Origin: Mariprofundaceae bacterium
GTDB lineage: Bacteria; Pseudomonadota; Zetaproteobacteria; Mariprofundales; Mariprofundaceae
Length of the DNA stretch: 8,106 nt
NCBI GenBank assembly: GCA_030950965.1
Contig: JAUZQP010000139.1
Coordinates: 1 to 8,106 of the forward strand
Reading direction: 5' to 3'
Part shown: piece by piece, positions 1 to 6,148 of the stretch
Numbering within the stretch: the first letter of the stretch is position 1
Layout: every line of letters starts with the position of its first letter
Notes under the pieces: generated by a model
The model's input: the letters and a program-made list of their open reading frames with translations, nothing else
Database searches by the model: none
Told to the model about the DNA's origin: nothing
Position numbers and translations under genes: made by a program

Positions 1-119
1 AGATCTTCGACCTTCTCCAGTTCGATGGCTACACCCAATGCCGCAGCTTCGTCCTTAATCAGTGTTTCTGTGGCTTTGCAAGTCGCGCAGCCTGTTCCTA
101 ATACTTTAATTTTTTTCAT
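1..119 (-). CDS. Small thioredoxin-like redox-active disulfide protein (N-terminal part only)
   Basis: The minus strand starts with ATG at 119 and stays open to the window edge, giving the first 39 residues. These begin MKKIKVLGTGCATCKATETL, a short beta strand followed by a CxxC motif (Cys11, Cys14) at the start of a helix. This is the pattern of the roughly 80-residue 'redox-active disulfide protein 2' thioredoxin family. A good Shine-Dalgarno (AGGAG) lies at about 125-130, inside the end of the permease gene, so the two are probably translated together. In arsenic and thiol-metal loci such small thioredoxins often accompany ArsP/YraQ permeases. Here it could reduce ArsC or handle metalloid-bound thiols, which is inference. 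The C-terminus lies outside the window. Confidence 0.8.
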   Translation of the reverse strand, partial: MKKIKVLGTGCATCKATETLIKDEAAALGVAIELEKVED

Positions 120-128
120 AACCTTCTC

Positions 129-596
129 CTATCCGACAATCGCATTAAATCCCCAACCAACCAGCGTAAATGCCACCACCAGTACGCCTGCATACATAGC
201 AAGTGCCGGCCAGCGAATGACCTTTCTCAAGATCAACATCTCAGGCAAAGAAAGGGCGGCAATACTCATCATCAACGCCAGCACCGTCCCCAAAGCCACC
301 CCTTTACCCAGCATCGCTTCAGCAATCGGAATCACCCCTGTTGCATTGGAATAAAGTGGTACGCCAAGTAATACAGCGGCAGGCACAGACCACAAATTGT
401 CACCACTCAAATGTGCCTGAATCCATGCGGTGGGTGCGTAACCGTGGAACAACGCACCGACGGCGACACCAACAATCACCCACTTCCAGATGCGCCCTAC
501 AATGTCGCGCACTTCATTCATGGCAAAGTCATGGCGACCATGCAGCGATGTGTCCGCCGCTTCAATATTTGTGGTTCCCATGCGTATTTTCCACAC
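129..596 (-). CDS. ArsP/YraQ-type permease, C-terminal half (separated by an in-frame TGA)
   Basis: This frame encodes 155 residues from a GTG at 596, with hydrophobic segments around residues 38-55, 70-85, 95-120 and 130-150. It carries the loop GVPLYSNATGVIP, which matches the second half of the DUF318/ArsP_1 permease family (efflux of organoarsenicals, metals or related thiol compounds). It lies in exactly the same frame as the N-terminal half at 1085-609. Only one TGA (611-609) and four sense codons (K E D Y) separate that half from the GTG. The residues just after the TGA (KEDYVWKIRMG) look like ordinary linker sequence, so ancestrally this was one protein of about 318 residues. An AAGGAAG 5 bases before the GTG would allow separate translation. 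It may be half of a two-piece transporter, or the remains of a broken gene. The thioredoxin-like gene follows after 9 bases. Confidence 0.75.
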   Translation of the reverse strand: MWKIRMGTTNIEAADTSLHGRHDFAMNEVRDIVGRIWKWVIVGVAVGALFHGYAPTAWIQAHLSGDNLWSVPAAVLLGVPLYSNATGVIPIAEAMLGKGVALGTVLALMMSIAALSLPEMLILRKVIRWPALAMYAGVLVVAFTLVGWGFNAIVG

Positions 597-601
597 ATAA
601 T

Positions 602-608
602 CTTCCTT
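602..608 (-). promoter_or_regulatory. Ribosome binding site deciding the GTG start of the permease C-half
   Basis: AAGGAAG on the minus strand lies directly after the TGA and 5 bases before GTG at 596. It makes reinitiation at this GTG plausible. The first in-frame ATG lies five codons further on, with no comparable site at good distance. Confidence 0.45.
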
Positions 609-1085
609 TCAGCGTTCAGGCTTGACCGATTCCATCACCATGCCGCCCACAAACGCCACCACCAAGCCTGCAAGCACATACCATGCTGCGACTTTAAATC
701 CTACTATGCCGATCAATAGAACTACTGCCACTTCGTTAATCATCGGGCTGGCAATAAGAAAGGAGAACGTTACGCCAAGAGGAATGCCTGCCTCTACAAA
801 ACCAATAAACAATGGCACGGATGAACAAGAACAAAATGGCGTGATCGCACCCAAAAATATAGCCATCGTTCGTGCTAACCATTTGGGCTGGTTGCGTACA
901 AACTCACGCACACGTTCAGGGCTCAGCATGGCACGCAACAGACCCATGATGTAAATAATCAAGATCAACATGACAAAGATTTTAGCCGTATCCATGATGA
1001 AAAAATGAAGCGCTTGCGCTGCTTGCGTATCAGCAGACAGTCCTCCCATCGTATAAACCAGCCACGAAGCCAATGCTTCAAACAT
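609..1085 (-). CDS. ArsP/YraQ-type permease, N-terminal half (ends at an in-frame TGA)
   Basis: This frame encodes 158 residues from ATG at 1085, with AAGGAGA about 7 bases upstream. It contains hydrophobic helices at about residues 27-50, 72-90, 95-118 and 128-150. The signature TPFCSCSSVPLFIGF, with its paired cysteines, is characteristic of the DUF318/ArsP_1 permease family of inner-membrane exporters. Full family members run to about 300-360 residues in one chain with two such halves. Here a TGA at 611-609 stops translation after VKPER, while the reading frame stays open beyond it for the whole second half. The gene is divergent from the restriction-modification gene (122 bases apart) and follows the arsenic genes on the same strand once that gene is discounted. 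It could be a recent nonsense mutation, a split transporter, readthrough or a sequencing error. Confidence 0.78.
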   Translation of the reverse strand: MFEALASWLVYTMGGLSADTQAAQALHFFIMDTAKIFVMLILIIYIMGLLRAMLSPERVREFVRNQPKWLARTMAIFLGAITPFCSCSSVPLFIGFVEAGIPLGVTFSFLIASPMINEVAVVLLIGIVGFKVAAWYVLAGLVVAFVGGMVMESVKPER

Positions 1086-1207
1086 GATGATCTCCTTGTA
1101 CTATAGAAGACGAAGAACAGGGCGAAAAGATGCAGATTGATTTTTTTAGATGTTTTTCACCCATGAGGACGCAGACAAGACCAAGTGTATAGCTTATCCT
1201 TTGCCGC

Positions 1208-3178
1208 ATGAAACCATTTACGTTTATTGATTTATTTGCAGGCATTGGCGGATTTCATTTAGCCATGCACCGCTTAGGTGGTACATGCGTTTTCGCCTCG
1301 GAAATTGATGCGCATGCCCGAAAAACTTATGAGCATAACTTCAAAGTATTAAGCCCAGCCCTATTTCAAAACAATTTATTCAACGATGATATTCGCAGTA
1401 TCTCGCCTGAAGATATTCCTGATTTTGACGTGCTGTGCGGAGGCTTTCCTTGCCAACCATTCAGTCAGGCTGGTCATAAGCGTGGCTTCTCGGACAGTCA
1501 TAAATCAGAACGCGGTAATCTTTTTTTTAATATCGTCGATATTATACAAGCCAAACAACCGAAGGCCTTTTTCTTGGAAAATGTGCGTGGCATCGTGAAC
1601 CATGATCAAGGCAAGACCTTCGCCATCATTAAAAAAATTCTTGAAGAAGAATTAGGCTACAGTTTTTATTATAAGGTCGTGAAAGCCTCTGATTATGGTC
1701 TGCCGCAACTACGCCCCCGTGTATTTATGATGGGATTTCGGGATGAAGGTGTGTTGAAAAGCTTTTCTTTCCCTCCGGCAGTCCCATTAAAATTCACCAT
1801 GTCCGATGTGTGGGGCGGTGTATGTTCGCGTGAGATAGGTTTCACTTTGCGCGTAGGCGGACGAGGCTCAAGAATTGATGACCGCAGAAATTGGGACGCT
1901 TACTTGGTCGATGGCGAGGTTAAAAAACTCATGCCAGAGCAAGCACGTATGATGCAAGGCTTCCCCGATGACTTTATCTTCCCTGTGCCCTACACCCAAG
2001 CGATGAAACAACTCGGCAATAGTGTGGCTGTCGATGCTGTTCAAGCATGCGGCAAGGCGTTGCTACAACACATGAGAATATTAGAAAATAGAGAAAAAAA
2101 TATGGCAAAGACAAAAAATAAGGGGGAGTGGACAGAGTTATACACCTTCTTGAAAACGATGCATGATAAAACCCTACACCTTGCCGATAAAGATCTAAAC
2201 CCCAAGGGTGGGGATTATATTCATGTGAAAAAAGTGTCTACCTTGAATATTGAAGAAGCATGTCACTTAGGCGATGGCGATACGGTGGTGGTAAAAAATG
2301 AGCAGACAGGTTGCGAAGAGTCCTTGCATGTGTCCAGTTTTTTAAATGACGATGTTTTGCACCGTCTAGTGGCTGCTATTGGGCAGGGGAGAGGCACGTT
2401 TCATATTCCTGAGTTTGATGTGATTCAAGACCGCCTAGGCATTTCGATCATCAGAGGTGGAAACAGCGATCAAAAGTCTGATATTGTATTGGATATTGAG
2501 CATCAAGACTTGAGCAAAGAAAACGAAGGTTTTGGTATAAAGTCCTATTTGGGCCATAAACCGACCTTGTTGAATGCCTCAGGGAACACCAACTTTATTT
2601 TCTCTGTTCAAGGGCTAACTAGCGAACATCTTGATGTAGTGAATAGTATTGATGGTCGTACTAAGCTAAAAGATCGCATTGAGAAAATTTACAGCTTGGG
2701 CGGATCCTTCGTTTTCCATAAAGTTGAACGGGAGACTATGCATTACAACCTCTCCATGGTCGATAGTATGATGCCAGATTTACTTGCTAAGATGCTGATG
2801 GTTTTTTTTATACATCGCGAAGCAAAGCTTAAAGACAATCTTGACTATGTCATTGCATCGCCATCATTTAGTATGCCTGAAGCGCATGATGTACTGACGT
2901 TGCAAGTCAAAGTGAAACGCCTGCTTGTCGCTATTCTATTGGGCTTTTTTGCAGGAAGTAAGTGGGATGGGAATTATCTCTCCCACGGTATTATTGTCGT
3001 CAAAGAAGATGGCGAGCAAGTGGCTTTTCATATGATGGAAAAAGCGGTTTTGGAGGATTATCTTTTTGAACACATCAAATTTGATACCCCTTCAACGACG
3101 CGCCACCGTTATGGCGCACTCATTTCCGAAGGGAATAACGAGTTTCGCTTTAAGCTAAATTTACAACTGCGCTTTTAA
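1208..3178 (+). CDS. Fused C5 cytosine methyltransferase and HpaII-like restriction endonuclease
   Basis: One 656-residue frame encodes two enzymes. Residues 1-298 form a DNA (cytosine-5) methyltransferase. They hold motif I DLFAGIGGF (8-16), motif IV GGFPCQPFSQ with catalytic Cys82, motif VI ENVRG (124-128) and motif VIII QLRPR (167-171). A short target-recognition region (about 180-245) contains GFTLRVGGRGS, followed by motif IX LQGFPDDF-like (247-256) and motif X QLGNSVAV (268-275). Residues 299-656 resemble HpaII-family endonucleases: they begin MAKTKNKGEW and carry SDIVLD (Asp425), GFGIKS (Lys445) and TLLNASGNTNFIF. The likely PD-(D/E)xK residues are Asp425 and Lys445, with Glu440 as a possible partner. 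The expected target is CCGG, by family inference. No stop codon separates the domains. Met299 (2102-2104) would be the start of a separate endonuclease, with only a weak GAG site before it. The start at 1208 is fixed by an in-frame TAG at 1190-1192 and has no strong Shine-Dalgarno. The gene lies against the surrounding arsenic genes and looks acquired. Confidence 0.88.
   Translation: MKPFTFIDLFAGIGGFHLAMHRLGGTCVFASEIDAHARKTYEHNFKVLSPALFQNNLFNDDIRSISPEDIPDFDVLCGGFPCQPFSQAGHKRGFSDSHKSERGNLFFNIVDIIQAKQPKAFFLENVRGIVNHDQGKTFAIIKKILEEELGYSFYYKVVKASDYGLPQLRPRVFMMGFRDEGVLKSFSFPPAVPLKFTMSDVWGGVCSREIGFTLRVGGRGSRIDDRRNWDAYLVDGEVKKLMPEQARMMQGFPDDFIFPVPYTQAMKQLGNSVAVDAVQACGKALLQHMRILENREKNMAKTKNKGEWTELYTFLKTMHDKTLHLADKDLNPKGGDYIHVKKVSTLNIEEACHLGDGDTVVVKNEQTGCEESLHVSSFLNDDVLHRLVAAIGQGRGTFHIPEFDVIQDRLGISIIRGGNSDQKSDIVLDIEHQDLSKENEGFGIKSYLGHKPTLLNASGNTNFIFSVQGLTSEHLDVVNSIDGRTKLKDRIEKIYSLGGSFVFHKVERETMHYNLSMVDSMMPDLLAKMLMVFFIHREAKLKDNLDYVIASPSFSMPEAHDVLTLQVKVKRLLVAILLGFFAGSKWDGNYLSHGIIVVKEDGEQVAFHMMEKAVLEDYLFEHIKFDTPSTTRHRYGALISEGNNEFRFKLNLQLRF
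2094..2100 (+). other. A7 tract at the methyltransferase-endonuclease junction
   Basis: Seven consecutive A bases lie just before the internal ATG at 2102. With one extra A the methyltransferase frame would close at TAA (2119-2121 in present numbering) after about 304 residues, and the endonuclease frame would start at ATG 2102. That is the normal two-gene overlap. With one A fewer, the methyltransferase also ends within about 20 codons. The tract therefore decides fusion versus separate enzymes. Confidence 0.7.
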
Positions 3179-3182
3179 CGTA

Positions 3183-3209
3183 AAAAAGGAGGCCGAAGCC
3201 TCCCTTTTT
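3183..3209. terminator. Bidirectional rho-independent terminator
   Basis: GGAGGC (3188-3193) pairs with GCCTCC (3198-3203) around a CGAA loop. A5 lies before the stem and T5 after it (3205-3209), with a single bulged C. It sits between the convergent ends of the restriction-modification gene (stop 3178) and the rhodanese gene (stop 3224), and has T-rich tails in both directions, so it can end both transcripts. Confidence 0.85.
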
Positions 3210-3223
3210 CTGTGTTCATGCAG

Positions 3224-3604
3224 TTAATGCTGCGCTACTTTACGCCCTTCCTCATTCCAACCACCAAAACCACACGCCATAGACTTCACATTTGTGAAGC
3301 CCATATCTTGCAATGTTTTGCCAGCTAACAAACTGCGACCGCCACTGGCACAATAGATGATGACTTCTTGATCTCGGTCAGCAAGTCGTACTTCCCGCAT
3401 GGGGAATTCTAAGTCAGCCTTCAGCTCCAGCAAACCACGGGGGATATTTAACGCACCAGGCAAAAAACCTGTTTGTAATTCACCAGGTTCACGCACATCC
3501 AGCAACAAGACCGATGTACCCACTTTAGCCTGAACATCAGCGGTGGAAATTTCTGTTACGCTAGCTTTTGCTGCGGCAATAAAATCTTTTAGTCCTTGGG
3601 ACAT
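3224..3604 (-). CDS. Single-domain rhodanese-like sulfurtransferase
   Basis: The gene encodes 126 residues from ATG at 3604, with AAGGAG 8 bases upstream. There is no signal peptide, so it is probably cytoplasmic. The rhodanese fold is marked by LLLDVREPGE (33-42), GALNIPRG (50-57) and the active-site loop CASGGR (85-90), where Cys85 carries the persulfide. GFGGW (112-116) forms the C-terminal signature. Family members move sulfane sulfur to thiol acceptors. In an arsenic cluster the role could be thiol or arsenic-sulfur chemistry, but that is not shown here. It follows arsC on the same strand after a 148-base gap holding two inverted repeats, and ends at a terminator shared with the convergent restriction-modification gene. 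It was probably once closer to the permease-thioredoxin pair now 2.1 kb away. Confidence 0.88.
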   Translation of the reverse strand: MSQGLKDFIAAAKASVTEISTADVQAKVGTSVLLLDVREPGELQTGFLPGALNIPRGLLELKADLEFPMREVRLADRDQEVIIYCASGGRSLLAGKTLQDMGFTNVKSMACGFGGWNEEGRKVAQH

Positions 3605-3626
3605 GATTATTTCTCCTTGTTATAGG

Positions 3627-3692
3627 GCGCATAGATTTTTGCCACCCCGAGCGATGGAACATCTTTGCACGGTGCATCAAAAATCCATGCGC
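3627..3692. repeat. Imperfect 15-bp inverted repeat between rhodanese and arsC
   Basis: GCGCATAGATTTTTG (3627-3641) is matched in inverted orientation by CAAAAATCCATGCGC (3678-3692), 14 of 15 pairs, around 36 bases. It lies upstream of the rhodanese gene on the minus strand. It could be a leader structure, a regulator site or the remnant of a small mobile element. No family is recognised. Confidence 0.5.
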
Positions 3693-3700
3693 GTTCATTA

Positions 3701-3743
3701 GTTCGGACACACCATCATGTTAACAATGGTGGTGTGTCCGAAC
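3701..3743. repeat. Strong hairpin downstream of arsC
   Basis: GTTCGGACACACCA (3701-3714) is perfectly complementary to TGGTGTGTCCGAAC (3730-3743). Pairing extends through one G-T and three more pairs to leave a 7-base loop. It starts 10 bases after the arsC stop codon. There is no T-tract on either side, so it is more likely an mRNA-stabilising or attenuating hairpin, or an element remnant, than a classic terminator. Confidence 0.6.
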
Positions 3744-3752
3744 CCTGCCATA

Positions 3753-4160
3753 TTAATCTAAAAATGTTTCAATCCTTGCCTTTATCTCATCCCTTACCCG
3801 ACAAAACTCTGCCATGACTACAGCTTCAGTGCCTGAGACTTTTGCAGGATCATCAAATGGCCAATGTTGTTTTTCGCAAACGGCAGGAACCATAGGGCAA
3901 GATTCATCCGCATGGGCACACACCGTCACCAGAAGGTCGATTTTTTGGAGCAGTGAGGGATCCAGTTGTTCTGATGGTTGGTTACTGATGTCTACGCCTG
4001 CTTGTTGCATGACTGCAATGGCGCGAGGGTTTTTGCCATGAGCGACAATACCCGCTGAATAAACATCAAATTGATCACCGCCTAAAAAACGCAACCAGCC
4101 TTCGGCCATTTGAGAACGGCAAGCATTGCCAGTACATAAAAACAGAACTTTTTTCTTCAT
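3753..4160 (-). CDS. arsC: Thioredoxin-coupled arsenate reductase ArsC (LMW-phosphatase fold)
   Basis: The gene encodes 135 residues with the phosphatase-like P-loop CTGNACRS (Cys9 to Arg15) and the CX6C redox pair Cys81/Cys88. These are offset by one from the Cys10/Cys82/Cys89 triad of the Staphylococcus pI258 enzyme. FDDPAK (102-107) carries the catalytic Asp. The enzyme reduces arsenate to arsenite in the cytoplasm, passing the disulfide from Cys9 through Cys81 and Cys88 to thioredoxin. It is therefore the thioredoxin class, not the glutaredoxin class of R773. ATG at 4160 overlaps the exporter stop in ATGA, implying translational coupling, so reduction and export are made together. The mini-thioredoxin at the left edge is a conceivable electron donor. 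Confidence 0.95.
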   Translation of the reverse strand: MKKKVLFLCTGNACRSQMAEGWLRFLGGDQFDVYSAGIVAHGKNPRAIAVMQQAGVDISNQPSEQLDPSLLQKIDLLVTVCAHADESCPMVPAVCEKQHWPFDDPAKVSGTEAVVMAEFCRVRDEIKARIETFLD

Positions 4161-5197
4161 GAGATACCCTTTTCATACCACGGTTTACTTCGGTTTACGA
4201 TGCTAACAACGGTTAACATGACAGGCACTTCAACCAACACACCCACCACCGTCGCCAGTGCTGCACCCGATTCAAAACCAAACATGACAATGGCCGAAGC
4301 TACCGCCAGTTCAAAAAAGTTGGATGCGCCAATCAAGGCGGATGGTCCAGCCACGCAATGGGCGACACCTAATTTTCGGTTAAGCCAATATGCCAACATC
4401 GAATTAAAATAAACTTGAATAATGATGGGGATCGACAACAATAAAATAACCAGCGGTTGATGGATGATTTGTTGCCCTTGAAAACCAAACAGCACCACCA
4501 CCGTTAATAATAAAGCTCCCATCGAAACGGGATCCATCATATGCAAAACATGATCTAGCTTACCCTGCTTTAACAGGATGAAGCGACCCATGTAGGCGAT
4601 TAAAACAGGTATAACGATATACAATAATACCGACATAAACAATGTTTCCCACGGCACAATAATTGCCGCTACACCCATCAATAAACCGACAATGGGCGCA
4701 AAAGCAAAAATCATGATGACATCATTTAATGCCACCTGTGATAATGTGAACTGTGGGTGACCATCCACCAAACGCGACCAGACAAAAACCATTGCTGTGC
4801 AGGGAGCAGCAGCCAATAAAATCAGTCCTGCGATATATTCGGGGATTTTATCCGCTTCAAGGTAGGGGGCGAAAAGATACTGTAAAAAGAACCAGCCAAG
4901 CAACGCCATTGAAAATGGTTTAACCAGCCAATTGACTCCTAGGGTGACAGCTACTCCTTTGCGGTGCTGCCATACTTCATGCAAGGCACTGTAATCAATT
5001 TTAAGTAGCATGGGCAAAATCATTGCCCAGACCAAAACAGCCACAGGCAGATTGACATGGGCGACTTCCATTTCGCCCAGTATACGAAACCATGCTGGAA
5101 AAAATGTTCCCAGTGCAATACCTAAAATAATACACAGCAAGACCCAAAGGGTGAGGAAACGTGCAAACCACCCCATGGATTTAGTTTTTATCGACAT
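4157..5197 (-). CDS. acr3: ACR3 family arsenite efflux permease
   Basis: The gene encodes 346 residues from ATG at 5197 with GGAG about 6 bases upstream. It shows roughly ten hydrophobic spans, as expected for the bile/arsenite/riboflavin transporter superfamily. Family landmarks are the cysteine in LLAAAPCTAMVFVWS (Cys133), equivalent to the essential Cys of ACR3 proteins, and GASNFFELAVA (290-300) with Glu296 in a later helix. It exports As(III), and in some members Sb(III), across the inner membrane using the proton gradient. The length is normal for the family and nothing is missing. It follows arsR after 54 bases and overlaps arsC by 4 bases, giving the common arsR-acr3-arsC order. Confidence 0.95.
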   Translation of the reverse strand: MSIKTKSMGWFARFLTLWVLLCIILGIALGTFFPAWFRILGEMEVAHVNLPVAVLVWAMILPMLLKIDYSALHEVWQHRKGVAVTLGVNWLVKPFSMALLGWFFLQYLFAPYLEADKIPEYIAGLILLAAAPCTAMVFVWSRLVDGHPQFTLSQVALNDVIMIFAFAPIVGLLMGVAAIIVPWETLFMSVLLYIVIPVLIAYMGRFILLKQGKLDHVLHMMDPVSMGALLLTVVVLFGFQGQQIIHQPLVILLLSIPIIIQVYFNSMLAYWLNRKLGVAHCVAGPSALIGASNFFELAVASAIVMFGFESGAALATVVGVLVEVPVMLTVVSIVNRSKPWYEKGIS

Positions 5198-5226
5198 ACC
5201 AACTCCTATACCATGCGGGGAATGCT

Positions 5227-5246
5227 ATATCCTGTTATGCGGATAT
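5227..5246. promoter_or_regulatory. Possible operator or leader palindrome before acr3
   Basis: ATATCC (5227-5232) and GGATAT (5241-5246) form a 6-bp inverted repeat with 8 bases between, in the arsR-acr3 gap about 30 bases before the acr3 start. ArsR-family dimers bind AT-rich inverted repeats, so an internal operator is possible. There is no direct match to a known site. Confidence 0.3.
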
Positions 5247-5251
5247 GTCAA

Positions 5252-5569
5252 TTAACAAGTGCTTGTATTTAAGTGTGTGAGATCTTGTTGAAGCTGTAGG
5301 TCGGATGCGCCGCTATTTTTTAACATATCAGCAAGCAGATGAACCTGCTCTGATTCAGCCAAGCGGTAATACACCCACGTTCCCCTGCGTTCTGCCATCA
5401 CCAAGTTAGATTGCTTTAAAATATTCAAATGGCGGGATACAGTGCTTTGAGGTAAAAGAAGGGCATCCGTGATATGGCAGACACACAACGCATCGCGCTG
5501 TGTTAATAAATAACTGATACGCAAGCGAACAGGATCAGATAAGCCTTTGAATAATGGCAATAATATCAT
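5252..5569 (-). CDS. arsR: ArsR-family As(III)-responsive transcriptional repressor
   Basis: The gene encodes 105 residues with a winged helix-turn-helix. FKGLSDPVRLRI (7-18) is the family start, and ALCVCHITDAL (27-37) carries the alpha-3 metal-box pair Cys29/Cys31 (ELCVC-type). LPQSTVSRHLNILKQSNLV (39-57) is the recognition helix, and RRGTWVYYRL (61-70) the wing. The third cysteine found three residues after CVC in R773 ArsR is replaced (CVCHIT), but a Cys is the final residue (105), so ligand geometry may differ. Loss of DNA binding on As(III) would derepress the downstream acr3-arsC genes. The start at 5569 is fixed by an in-frame TAA immediately upstream (5573-5575), and its nearest GGAG is distant (about 13 bases). 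The gene begins 45 bases after the sigma-factor stop on the same strand. Confidence 0.93.
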   Translation of the reverse strand: MILLPLFKGLSDPVRLRISYLLTQRDALCVCHITDALLLPQSTVSRHLNILKQSNLVMAERRGTWVYYRLAESEQVHLLADMLKNSGASDLQLQQDLTHLNTSTC

Positions 5570-5614
5570 TTTTTAGCCGTGACTCCGTTCTCTTTATCAT
5601 CCTGCTCAGCTTGC

Positions 5615-6148
5615 TTAGCCCAATGGTGGCCTTGGCACAAAGCAGCACACCTTGCCTGATTCATCGGTACGAACCTGACAGTTCTTTTTCAGCGTGTCGC
5701 GCAACCGTTTGCGCGCCCGTTGAATACGGGATTTCACCGCTGATAACGTCAGCCCTTGAGCATCGGCGTAAGCTTGTTGACTAACACCATTGAGGTCACA
5801 CGGGACAATAATAGCACGATCATCAGCTGCCAACTCTGACAATACACGCGGCAAACATTCAGAAAGTTCATCCACCATATCCACCGTCGGCACATCGGCA
5901 ACCACATCATCCGGCAGCGGAAGCTCATGGTGCTGCATACGATAACGATCAATTAAAATATTGCGCGCCACCTGAAACAACCAAGCACGCACATTCTCCA
6001 CTGAGCAAAAACGATCGCCTTGCAGCAGGGCTTTTTCAAACACCTGCTGCAATACATCATGGGCATCGTCAACGTGATTGAGTCTGCTTCTCAACCATGA
6101 GCGTAGCTCACTTTCGTGCTGCTTCCACGCCTGAATCACAGTAATCAT
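5615..6148 (-). CDS. ECF RNA polymerase sigma factor, SigZ-like
   Basis: The gene encodes 177 residues. Sigma region 2 covers about 1-72, with DDAHDVLQQVFEKAL (27-41) and NVRAWLFQVARNILIDRYR (52-70). Region 4 covers about 98-152, with the helix-turn-helix AYADAQGLTLSAVKSRIQRA (127-146). Regions 1 and 3 are absent, so this is an extracytoplasmic-function factor. The tail has cysteines at 157, 168 and 169, with NCQVRTDESGKVCCF resembling the end of SigZ proteins. No membrane anti-sigma gene follows; arsR does, 45 bases on. A link to arsenic or thiol stress is inferred from this position and the cysteines. ATG at 6148 is preceded by a GGGGGGAG site 4-5 bases upstream that can be hidden in a long hairpin. 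A GTG two residues before is a less likely start. Confidence 0.88.
   Translation of the reverse strand: MITVIQAWKQHESELRSWLRSRLNHVDDAHDVLQQVFEKALLQGDRFCSVENVRAWLFQVARNILIDRYRMQHHELPLPDDVVADVPTVDMVDELSECLPRVLSELAADDRAIIVPCDLNGVSQQAYADAQGLTLSAVKSRIQRARKRLRDTLKKNCQVRTDESGKVCCFVPRPPLG

Noticed and set aside
570..611. TGA in the permease as a selenocysteine codon
   Set aside because: Only a weak 5-bp stem (TGTGG/CCACA) lies downstream, this permease family is not known for selenoproteins, and the position is a linker with no redox role.
25..954. Plus-strand frames opposite the permease and thioredoxin genes
   Set aside because: They are antisense to membrane-protein codons, and their Thr/Pro/Asn-rich compositions are the usual mirror of such genes.
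1086..1207. Sigma-70 promoters in the permease/restriction-modification divergent gap
   Set aside because: TATAGT near 1100-1105 (minus) is too close to the permease start and lacks a -35. TATAGC near 1188 (plus) also lacks a -35. Neither is strong enough to annotate.
3701..3743. Rho-independent terminator after arsC
   Set aside because: The stem is strong, but no T-tract follows it on the minus strand; it is kept as a hairpin only.
5554..5784. Plus-strand frame beginning with a signal-peptide-like hydrophobic stretch
   Set aside because: It runs opposite the arsR start and the end of the well-supported sigma gene. The part after the hydrophobic stretch has no family character, and there is no good ribosome binding site.
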